64,000 nucleotides of DNA from positions 3,021,362-3,085,361 of the forward strand of contig NC_068566.1 in NCBI RefSeq assembly GCF_025698545.1, read 5' to 3'. The notes below the pieces were generated by a model. It was given only the letters and a program-made list of their open reading frames with translations. It had not been told where the DNA came from and ran no database searches. The stretch comes from Gossypium raimondii. Its lineage: Eukaryota; Streptophyta; Magnoliopsida; Malvales; Malvaceae. Shown in pieces: positions 25,026 through 35,211 of this stretch; the stretch's first letter is position 1, and each line of letters begins with the position of its first letter. The position numbers were made by a program, and so were the translations under genes.

Positions 25026-27241
25026 TTAATGTTCATGGCAATGATCTGTCTCGTCAAAGATCTCCTCCTGCATGTGCAAAAATAAAATAAAAAAGTTAAT
25101 TGAGATATCCATTCATGAAAACAAAAGAAGAAATCATTTACTTGCAAAAGCTCTTCAATGACATCTTCCAGTGTTATAATGCCAGTAGCTTCCCCTTCTC
25201 CAGTGGTCGCTGGGAGCGAATCATTGTTGAATTGCAGTATCTCCGAGTGGAAGTTCCTTCCCCATTTCTTGATTTTGGACGACACTCTCCCTGAATTTCC
25301 TTCTAAGCCTTTCCATATCTTGACTGATCTCTTGCTCGGTAAGCATTTTCCCTTTTGATGCTTTTTACCATTGATGTCCACCTTCACCTCTTTGTTTGGC
25401 CGTTCACTGGTTGCATGCTCTGTTTTGTTGTTCTGCCTTACAACAACGCCCATATGATTGTGACCTTTTTGAAACTCATTTAGTATGTCATATAAAGGCA
25501 TTGACTCAGGAACCCTGGAACACAAACAAACAACACACATATTAAACCAAATCTTAGTAGATAATAACAATCTGTATATGTTACTTTAATTTGGGTGAGC
25601 GTCAAATACGAGCATGTTAAACTTTTCCCAAGTATTCCGTACCCATATTCGAATATGTTGTGTACTTGGTACAAGTAAAACTACCTTGAAATCCTGCGAA
25701 TGGTGATGTTTTTAACAGGCACCTCAGATGCTGGATGGATGGTTAATAAGTTCTTCACCTAATATGAAAAACTAGAATATTAGTGGCCCTATCAAACAAA
25801 AATTGCAAAAACATTTTCAATGGTCTAATTGTGATTTTAGTCTCTTTGTTATGCTGAAATTTGGAACTTGACATAATGTCATAGTAGATCCAACTTGATA
25901 GCACTATTAGTTGCTACAGACCAAAATAACTATTATCCCAATTTTTATTGGACTGACATTAAGAGAATTACCAAAATAAGCCCAATTATGTTCTCTATTC
26001 TCTCGTGGTAAACAGGTACCCTGCTATGCCCTTTCTCCAGGATCAACTTCATCAAATCTCTGCATGTTTTTGTATTGCATATACTGGTTAAATTTCATCC
26101 ATGGTAAATGTAACTTATAATGTTGTTTACCACATCTCTTCTTGCCTGTTTAACTTGGCATTAATATTAATTGCAAAAGTTTCTGATATAGGTGTCATTG
26201 CATCCATTGCTGTTTTCTTACTTAGCTCAAGTGCACCTGCTATGATTGTTGTCTCATCACGTGTCAATTCTCCACCTTTGCCAGCCTACACAAAAAGATT
26301 AGATTGTTTTTACTTTGCATTGCTGCTATTGATTTGTTAGATTTGTAGTTGAAAAGGGACATTATCATACCTCGTTGCCGTGCAAATCGACAAGTGTCTT
26401 CAACTCAGCACGGCGGAAAAGAGCCTCGTGTCCTTCTCCAAGGAGAAGGTCTAATAGCTAATGAAACAAACACAGAGCAGAGATAAGAGGTTCAGCTGAG
26501 ATATAGTGAAATTGATTCAGTTTTCAGTTTTCACCTTGCTTATTGGATATGCAACTGGGAAACAAATCCAAATGAGGACTCGAACAAATGGAGCAACTTT
26601 TGCACCAATCGCCAATCCATACCGTGTACAAACCGCTTGCGGAGCGATCTGAATCGTAAAGAAAGAGAGCAAGACGAGCTTAAAACATGTGACCAAGAAC
26701 ATGAAATGGAGCTTACAGCTTAGTAACTTACCTCACCAAACATAAGTATGAGGGTGACTGAAATAAGGATTGCACCCCAAGCTGACACCAAGCTGTCTAG
26801 AAAAATTGGAAGGGCCTATAAAATCATGTAACCTCACAAGTTAGAAGCTCTCAACTGTCGACAAAATACCTTAAAAAGTTGTCAAACGGTTTCATATTTC
26901 GCACCTCCATAGCTGCAGCATTGCAGATGAGCAAAGTGCAGAGGAGCAAATGTTGTCTCCTAACAACTGGAAGTATCTTTGCTGTAATGAATCAATGAAA
27001 AACACTGTAAATGGAACTCATTTGAAGAAGCAAGTTAGAGGGTGTCATGGGAACATTACATACCGGCATGTTTGCTATTGGTCAGTGTTCCAGATTCAGC
27101 GAGCACTTCGAGATCAACGAGGCTTAAAGACATGAGCCCCATTGTAAGACCAGACATCAATCCGGCAAACAAAACGAGACCAGCAACGATAGTGATCCTA
27201 ATGAAGAGCCCTGTTTCGCAGCAATGATACTCAACTTCCAT
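25026..27241 (-). CDS. DUF21 (CNNM transmembrane) and CBS domain protein
   Basis: Ten exons on the minus strand give 418 residues: 27241-27064, 26981-26905, 26815-26732, 26648-26535, 26457-26371, 26285-26146, 26059-25972, 25758-25685, 25514-25142 and 25067-25026. Residues 1 to about 180 form the DUF21/CNNM membrane domain, with '[19 protein letters not shown]' near the start and '[20 protein letters not shown]' further on. A pair of CBS domains follows ('[10 protein letters not shown]', '[11 protein letters not shown]', '[15 protein letters not shown]', '[19 protein letters not shown]'). The family (Arabidopsis At4g33700/At2g14520, about 423 residues) is related to CNNM/CorC magnesium transporters; the plant function is not well established. 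Exon 6 ends at AG|GCAAGA, a GC-AG intron (26145-26060); all other introns are GT-AG. The insert between CBS halves (residues about 300-390) is Lys/Arg-rich, as in relatives. Confidence 0.9.
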
Positions 27242-28999
27242 TGTTGCTCTATTTGTTTATCTTATGAGGTTTGTTTTATGTACTGTGAGCTTTGCATTAA
27301 TGGTTCATGAACATTTTAACTTATATTATACAGAATAAAAGTAGGATTCTGACCCTTCTTTTTTTTTTATCTGTATGGTTATGTCAAAGTGTTAAAGGAA
27401 TGTCTGGAAAAGAAAACCTTTTCTTCTTTTGGATTCCTTCAAAAGGAAGGACTGGTTGAAAGGTGATGAAGGCAACAATGTGAAACAGATGAACCAAAGA
27501 TAATTTCAAATTTTTTAAATGAACTAAGACAATATTTTATCATCTTCAAGTCAAAAATGTAATTTTATCATTGCATCAATTTATGATTTCGAAATTTCTA
27601 AAGGGACTAGAATGAAATTTTACAATTTTGGAGAGCCAAGGCTCATCCTTTTAAGTATGATTGATCACATTTTAAAAATAATTGTGATACAATGTCTAAC
27701 ATTTATTCCTTTGTGACTTTCCTCTTAAGTTTTTTTTTTTTTTGGCTCTCAACACTAAAATTTTAATAAAATTGTGTTTTTAAACAAAAGAAAATAGACT
27801 AAACCATTAAAATTTTGACGATATTGACAAGATAATTTATGTTGTAGTTCACATGTTAATCACAAAAAAAAAATTAAAGTTGAATGACTTAAACGAAAAC
27901 TTTTAAATAATTTAATGATCATTTTATAATTTTTTAAAATTAAAAGACTAAAACATAAATTTATTAATAGTTTAATAACCTTGCTCTAAGCTCTTTTTGT
28001 AATTTATTAGGAAATTGTCGGCTGCCAAAGTCAGCTAGGAGATGCAACAATAAAAAGGTAAAGATTGTGGGAGGCTGGGAATATAACCCACAATTTGTAT
28101 AGGATTGGGTTGGATTTGATTTAATTTTTTAAATAGTATTGATTCCTTTTTCAATTTTTATATTAATTTTAAGTTTTAAATCTTTAAACTTTAAATTTTA
28201 TTTGATAAAATAGTTTCCGTTTTATGAATTTTATTTTGACATTATTCGATAAATTTTCAAAAATCATAAATAGAAATAAATTATTTTAAAATTATAAACT
28301 AAAAACATTCGAACACTATCTAATCGAACCGACTTTCGATTTTTTGTCCTAAAATTGGACAATATTTATTCTGGCATCTTGTTCTCACACCTGATGTTTT
28401 GAATTTGATGACATTATTCTAAGAATCAGATTATGTCACAAAATTGTACTTTAGAATATTTGAGAATGGTATAAGTTGAATAATCAAATAAATGTGAATA
28501 TAATATTTATGATTTTTTAAAAGTTTATTTGATTTGTTGGATGATTTAGTATCGAATTAAAAATATTTATAAATTTGATATTTTTATACTTTTAAATATA
28601 TTATATTCAACCTTATTTTACATATAATGTAGGCATTATGGTCTCACAATTTATATAGTAATGGAAATTCACTCATTTTAATTTTTATAATTTCTCATAT
28701 TAAAATGATTATATACATAGTTTAATTTATTTTAAAAATAAAATAAAATATTATTCTAAATGATTTAAGTTTTGGTGCATAAAATTTTAATATCTCGATC
28801 ATACGCAAACAAAATCTAATTAAAACAAATTAAATTTTATTAATTTATCAATAATTATTGTTATAATTCTTTTGGTAGAAGAAAAATATTAGACTAAAAC
28901 AAAACTAGTCTAATTTTCGTCGATTACATCAGACGTGGCGTGATAAACATTAGCTTCCAATAGACGTTGCACATAGATTAGATATTCATCAAGGATGAT
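27242..28999. other. Intergenic, AT-rich
   Basis: Promoter side of the minus-strand DUF21/CBS gene, then AT-rich DNA. At about 27,790-27,990 lies a patch ('aatgatcattttataatttt', 'gaatgacttaaacgaaaac') resembling ends of MITE family B. No gene is supported. Confidence 0.45.
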
Positions 29000-29890
29000 C
29001 AATTAGTTCAAGCTTCCCGAGATTTCCTTAGCCAAGCAGCCAGCGGCTTTGTTGCAATCTCTCAATAAAAGTCTAAGCTTCACTTGCCAATCTTTAGCAA
29101 TCCAAGTGTGGAGCAATCTGACTTCAGCTATATTGTTTACACAAGCAAAACCAGAACGCAAAATTTCTAGTAAGAGAGCATTGTTGGTTTCCACTTCCAC
29201 TTGTCAAATCCCCACTCCCAAGCTAGTTTCAACACTTCAAGCATCGCCTTAGCTTCTACCTGAAAGATATCAACCAAGTCTATCACCATGCCAAATCCCA
29301 TAAGCCATCCCCCTTAGGGTCCTCTTATAACTCCTCAAATAGCCGCTCCACATTAATCTTGGTCCAATCGGTATCAAGGAAATGCCACCGCTTCCTCCAA
29401 CTAGTAGAAATATCCCAACTAGGCGTCCTAGTTTTGTTGTTCAACGACTCGTCCACGCTTCTGTTGAGGCAATAAGCTCATGGTTATTACCATTATCGTT
29501 GTTAAAAATAAAATCATTCTGATTCTTCCAAATGAACCAACAAACAATGGAAAAGAAGGTGCTCCATTCACCGTTTTGGATTGATAATTTCTTTACATTC
29601 CTAGTGTTCCACAAGATCCACTCAACAAGGGGAAGGTTAAAGAAAACCCCTAACTGGAGTTTGGAATAGCAACTTTCCAAACTACTTGGGCGAAGCCACA
29701 ATCCCTAACTGCATGCAAAGCAGATTCAATAGATAAACTACAACGATCACAAAAAGGATAGTGAGACATACATCACATTGTGCATTCCTCGTTAGTCAAG
29801 ATTCTCTCGTGAGCCCGCAACCAAAGAAACATATGAACTTTTTGTGGTGCCAAAAGTTTTCAAGTGTTCTTATCACTACTTTTGTTTTCT
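29000..29890 (-). pseudogene. LINE ORF2 3' relic (zf-RVT and RNase H)
   Basis: The minus-strand frame at 29,441-29,701 gives 'LPLVEWILWNTRNVKKLSIQ' and 'VCWFIWKNQNDFIFN', typical of the region between the zf-RVT domain and RNase H of plant LINEs. The frame at 29,003-29,200 gives RNase H phrases 'EVETNNALLLEILRSGF' and 'RDCNKAAGCLAKE'. The reading is broken between them. It is a 5'-truncated LINE copy, not the same one as at 45-54 kb. Confidence 0.75.
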
Positions 29891-30049
29891 GATGGAGAAA
29901 ATGCCCTATTGTAAGTTAATAATTATTGTTATTAAAAATAAATTATTGGTTAAATTTTATTTCTTTCACCCAAATAGTGGGTATACCATATGATTAGTAT
30001 CAAGGAATGTACATGAGATTTGAATTAAAGATAACATTATTTTTAACAT

Positions 30050-30262
30050 CTCAAGTTAGTCCCTAAACTTAGCAATTGTTCCCACATTAAAGTTTGAACT
30101 TTATTTTGCTTAAAGTTAGTCCTTGAACTTGGCAATTGTTCCCATACGGGGGATTAAACTTTAGTTTTCAAGAAAGTATCAAGGACTAACTTAGACAAAA
30201 AAATGTCTAGGCCCCAATGTGAAAAAATTACCAAGTTTAGGCCCAAAAAGTGTATTAAACCC
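30050..30262. repeat. Dispersed repeat, second copy of the 560-945 type
   Basis: It contains 'aacttagcaattgttcccac', 'cttgaacttggcaattgttc' and 'ccccaatgtgaaaaaattac', the same phrases in both orientations as at 560-945. Confidence 0.45.
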
Positions 30263-30283
30263 ATTTAGTTTATTTAAATCAAT

Positions 30284-30805
30284 GGCAAACTATACCCAAT
30301 GTTAAAAAGTTACAAGATGCTCACTGAACTATTTAAAAGCTTTCATTTAAGTCATTGAACTATTTGAAAGTTTTTATTTAAGTCATTAGGATGTTAATTT
30401 TTTTTCCTAAAAAAAGCTTCCCTTGTGAGTTCTAAGCAATAATTCGTTGATCGATATAGTGGATCAATACCCATTGACAAGTAGAATAACATAAGATCCA
30501 AATCGATCTGGCAACCAATATTAGATATTAGAGAAAAAAGCTGTTTGGATTTTGATTTGCAGATTTATAATGTTCAAACATATTTCATGAAAAAAAAAAC
30601 TTGAACTATAAAATAGAAAAAGAATAAGAGTTTTTTATTGGTGCAAGCGATATGAACAGAGAATGACATGCAATAACGATTTTAACAGCCCAGTGATTTA
30701 AATGCAAACTTTCGGCTAGTTCAGTGACCATTTTGTAAGTTTTTAAAGTTGAATAATCAAAACGTAAACTGACTAATAGTTTAATGACTTGGGTGTAGTT
30801 TACCC
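30284..30805 (+). mobile_element. Mutator-like MITE family B, copy 2 (complete)
   Basis: The left end GGCAAACTATACCCAATG and the complement of the right end GGGTAAACTACACCCAAG are terminal inverted repeats. The flanks TTAAATCAAT (30,274-30,283) and TTAAATCTAT (30,806-30,815) match at 9 of 10 positions, a Mutator-type target duplication. The 522-base interior is non-coding. It lies upstream of CGR copy A. Confidence 0.75.
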
Positions 30806-31319
30806 TTAAATCTATTAGGCACTACTGCTATTCGAGCTATCGATACGACGCCGTGTCATATCACCGACGCGCTAATAACTGTATATATCTGTATCACACA
30901 ACTCACAAAGGCGCGCTCAAACACGGTTGATCTTAGTTTTAAGCAAAAACAAATTTAAATAAATAAAAATAAAAACAGTGAAAAATAGAATAAAACTACT
31001 GCGTATCCAATCCAATCCAATCCAAAGTCCCTTTCAAACTCAGTATACTGTTCGAAGAAAAAACCCAGCAAAAACAAGTGTTTTTTTTCCTTCACAGATC
31101 TGAGATCCAAAAGCCTCTCATTCTTCCTCTAAGGTGAATTTTTAATTTTTATTTCATAATTTCTTCCATTTTATGTTAACATCTAAAAGCTTTCTCATAT
31201 TTTTGGATCTGTTTTAAATGCTCAAATTTTGTGTAAATCTGTTGGATGTTTGGTATGTTTGGTACAGTGTAAAGAATTATATCAAGGATATTATTATAAG
31301 AGAGTAAAAGCAAGCAAAC

Positions 31320-33585
31320 ATGTCAAGGAGGCAAGTAAGCTCCACGCGCCGCTTTGTTGACAGCGGAAACTTCCCGTTCTCTGGTGCTTTACATTCTAAA
31401 TCCCGATCTTCTCCTATTTTATCTATCGCTCTTGTCGTTGTGGTAATATCTTTATCTTTTCCTTTCTTTTTTGTTTTTTGAATTTTTCAATTAGTGTTAC
31501 ATTTTGAAAAGGAAATTAACGGGGGTAATATTTTTGAAAATGATTTACAGGGAGCTATCCTTCTCATTGGCTATGCCTATAGTGGTTCAGGTATTCTTTT
31601 TTTTATTGGAATTTCTTATTTGTGTTTACTTGATTTTGTTTGTTGGATATGCTGATCTTGTTAGTTCAATTAATTGTTCACACTGTTTATACTGTTCGCG
31701 AATATAGGTAAATTCCGAGGTGAAGCGGTTAGTCGGATCGAAGGTAAGTTATGCTTTTACTTTCTTCCTCATTGGATTTAATGTTCATAATGAAATTAAC
31801 TCGTTAGGTTACTGATTTTTATTTGATTTTGATGTCATCATGTCTCTTTGGAACTACTTGAATATTTAGTGGATTCACTAATGCTTTGTTTGGTAGAGTA
31901 GATAAATTGGGAGGATGAGTTCACATGTTATATCAAATTTAGTTAAGATTCAATGCACATATGTATCCGAGAGCGTATATATAAGATATTTTTATTCATT
32001 GGAGAGAATATTTTGGACAAAAAAAATATTGATCTTAGAGGCCTTGCTTCTGCATCTCAAGGTTATGGGGCTTTCTTTCCTTTGATACTTATATCGTAAA
32101 ATAATCTCTTACAATTTGTCATAATCTTCTTCTGAAGTGCTTTCTAGAGGGGTAAAAGTATCATGGAAGCCCCTGTACTAGAAGTCGGATTGCATTTAGG
32201 CCCGTATGCTCAAAAGCTGGGCAAATTAGTCCTTGTACGTTAAATTAAAGAGCAAATTGGTCCTTTTATAAAAAAATTCATCTATTTTTACCTTTAAAAA
32301 CTAGTTCTTGTACGTCAGCAGGACATACGCGTACGTGTCACTATCTAGTTATTCTTTTAGCCATGTCAGTTTTTAACAATACAAAGGGATGGAGTTTTTA
32401 AAAGAAAGGACCAATTTGCTCTTTGATCTAATATACAGTGACTAATTTGCCTATTTTTTCAGTAGAGGGAGCAAAATGTAATATTACTCCTATGATACTT
32501 TTAACTTTTTAGAGGAAAGAAAGTTGTAAGATATCAGAGGCGGTTATATTAGTTAGATATGGTTTGTGTCTTCCGTGATAACTGGAACATTTAAAGTCTA
32601 TCATTATAATGGAATTGCCATGCTCTGGAAAGGGTGTATTACATTAAGTGTAATGTTCTGAAAATCAATTATTTTCTTGTTATCTTTGTAGGTGACTATA
32701 CATGCAGTCTAGAAGTTCAGAGGGCAATACCATTTTTGAAGAAGGCATATGGGGACCGCATGCACAAGGTTTTGCATGTAGGCCCTGATACCTGTTCAGT
32801 TGTCTCCAAACTTTTGAAAGAAGAGGATACTGAAGCCTGGGGTGTGGAACCATATGATATAGAGGATGTTGAAGAAAGTTGCAAGAGTCTTGTGGGCAAA
32901 GGGATTGTACGTGTGGCAGATATCAAGTACCCTCTTCCCTATAGGCCAAAGTCTTTTTCTCTTGTTATTGTTTCGGATGCCCTTGATTACTTGTCTTCAA
33001 AATACCTGAACAAGACTCTGCCTGAGTTGGCCAGGGTTGCCTCGGATGGTCTCATTATTTTTGCTGGTAATCCCTTACTCTTTCAAGCTCTATATAAATT
33101 ATAAAACAAGAGTAACTCAGGCCGAAAATGCTTATATCCAGATATATTTTCTTACAAGAAAAGCTGTACCATAACTATAACATGATATATTTTCATTTGT
33201 TGATCAGGTACCCCTGGTCATCAGAAGGCTAAAGTGGCAGAACTGTCGAAATTCGGCCGTCCAGTAAGTCTCCATCTAGTATAACAACAGGATTTGGAAT
33301 TTAAACGAACCATAGTATATATTTAACATTCATTTGAGCAAAAATCAGAACTGTTACTCAGCATTTTTGTTTTGGGGAATGTATCAAGATCAAATTTACC
33401 TCATCATTAACACATCTGTTTCGTTTCTGAAGGCTAAAATGCGGAGTTCCTCTTGGTGGATTCGTTTTTTCGACCAAAGTAGTTTAAAAGAAAACGAAAC
33501 TGCCGTGAAGAAGTTTGAGCAGGCTACGTCAAAGAGTTCATACCTGCCAGCATGTCAAGTATTCCACCTAAATCCATACCACTGA
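31320..33585 (+). CDS. CGR2: Golgi pectin methyltransferase, CGR2/CGR3 type (copy A)
   Basis: Six exons give 260 residues: 31320-31442, 31551-31590, 31708-31743, 32692-33066, 33208-33263 and 33433-33585; all introns are GT-AG and phases agree. The protein starts 'MSRRQVSSTRRF', has one signal-anchor span at about 33-53 ('LSIALVVVGAILLIGYAYSG'), then a lumenal SAM-methyltransferase-like domain ('KVLHVGPDTCSVVSKLLKEE', 'AWGVEPYDIED', 'SFSLVIVSDALDYLS'). It ends 'PACQVFHLNPYH'. The length matches Arabidopsis CGR2 and CGR3 (cotton Golgi-related), Golgi proteins required for homogalacturonan methyl-esterification, cell expansion and mesophyll development. Intron 3 (948 bases) carries a Mutator-like MITE at 32,150-32,505. 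Copy B, 3.9 kb downstream, differs by seven residues. Both copies appear intact. Confidence 0.92.
32150..32505 (+). mobile_element. Mutator-like MITE family C in intron 3 of CGR copy A
   Basis: The left end GGGTAAAAGTATCATGGAAG and the right end complement GTTAAAAGTATCATAGGA form terminal inverted repeats. Flanks TTTCTAGAG (32,141-32,149) and TTTTTAGAG (32,506-32,514) match at 8 of 9 bases, a 9-base target duplication. About 15 bases near the right end, present in the copy B element ('agtataggggtttcc'), are missing. Confidence 0.75.
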
Positions 33586-34269
33586 TACAAAGAGAAAGTC
33601 ATCAAGATCAAATTTCCATTATTTTTGTTGTCATATGCATTGAAGGTGAAGTAAAAATATCTTCAGCTCTCATACAACATGTACTCTGTTGGGGAACTAA
33701 ATTTGGTAAAAGAGATGTTGGTATCAATGGGTTAATGCCCTTAACATTACAGGTTTGATATTTATTAATTCAATCGATGGGGAAAATTACACCTATTTGT
33801 TGTAGACATGCATTTATTTAGTTATATTGTTTTCTGAATGTGGAAGTAAATCTAGCTTCCCATTATGAGATTACCCATATTTCTATTTGTCTTCTCTTCA
33901 AACAACTTCTTGTAACATGAAATGAGACAAGGTAGTCTAAATTTCCAATCGGTATTGTAGTTGGCACTCATTGGCATATATTAACTTTTAGATTATTTTA
34001 AGATTGCTTTTAACTTTGATTTCAAAATGTTTTGCACATGATTCATTGATTTTTATTTCTTCATTTCAAGCTCAACATGCCATTGGGGCAACAAAATTTA
34101 GCTATCACTTTCAAGCCAGAATGCAGAAAATCGATCAAATCACAATGGACTAAAATCAATGGGGGCAAACCGCATGACCTACAATTCCTACTAGTATCCT
34201 AAAAACAAATAACCCTTCAGTCACACCTACTTTAAGCACTAACTTGAACAAAAAAATATTTAGGTCTTG

Positions 34270-34672
34270 ATAGTAATTGATCTATTCAAAAGTTTTTCTT
34301 TACGTCATTGGATTGTTAGTGAGTTCCAAACAACAATTCAATGATCGATGTAGTGGATTAATATTCATTGACGAGTAGAATATGCTTTAAATTTAAATCG
34401 ATCGGATGGCTAGTTTCAAAGATTGAAGAAAAAAATTGGTTGGATTTTGATTCTCAAATTCATGACGTTTAAAGTTGTTTCATAAAAAGAAATTAAACTG
34501 TAGAAGAGAAGAGGAATAAGAGTTTTCAATTGGTGAATGCGATGCAAATAGAGAAGACCATACAACAAAAATTTTAACAATTCAATGATTTAAACAAAAA
34601 TTTTTAAATAATTTAATAACTATTTTATAACTTTTTGAAGTAAAATAACAAAATGTAATTTTACTTGTAATG
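34270..34672 (+). mobile_element. Mutator-like MITE family B, copy 3 (5'-truncated, in unit 2)
   Basis: It shares 'tcattgacgagtagaatatg', 'tggattttgattctcaaatt' and 'aagaggaataagagtttt' with the MITE upstream of CGR copy A. The right flank 'cttaaatctaatagcc' is also shared. The left inverted terminus is missing. Confidence 0.6.
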
Positions 34673-35211
34673 TATTCTTAAATCTAATAGCCATTATTGA
34701 TATTCGATCTATTGATGCGACGTCGTATCATATCACCGACGCGCTAATAACTGTATGTATATGTATCACACAACTCCCAAAGGCGCGCTCAAACACGTTG
34801 GATCTTAGCTTTAAGCAAAAACAAATTTAATTAAAAAAAAGACAGTGAAAAATAAAAATACTGAGTATCCAATCCAACCCAAAGTCCCTTTCAAACTCGA
34901 CTAGCTGTTAAATTCTCTTTTTTAGCCAAAAATGGTGTAAATTCAAACTAGTATACTGTTCGAAGAAAAAAAAAAGCCAAATAAGCTTCTTTTTTCCTTC
35001 ACAGATCTGAGATCCAAAATCCAAATCTAAGGTGAACTTTTAATTTTTATTTCATAATTTCTTCCATTTTATGTTAGCTTTCTCATGTTTTTGGATTTGT
35101 TTTGTTTTTTCAATGAAAATGCTAAAATTTTGTGTAAATCTGTTGTTTGTTTGGTGCAGTGTAAGCAATTACATCTAATATATTATTATAAGAGTAAAAA
35201 GCAAAGTAAAA

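Larger units (their letters stand above)
30284..34200 (+). repeat. Tandem duplication unit 1 (MITE, promoter, CGR copy A, 3' flank)
   Basis: Exons, introns, about 300 bases of proximal promoter ('catatcaccgacgcgctaat', 'aaaggcgcgctcaaacac'), an upstream MITE and the 3' flank all recur in unit 2 in the same orientation. Continuous close similarity runs to about 33,893, and weaker similarity resumes at about 34,060-34,190. Confidence 0.85.

Noticed and set aside
31500-31707. Frame running through CGR intron 2
   Set aside because: It is exon 2 plus intron sequence read in another frame; the spliced model fits the CGR family in length and sequence.
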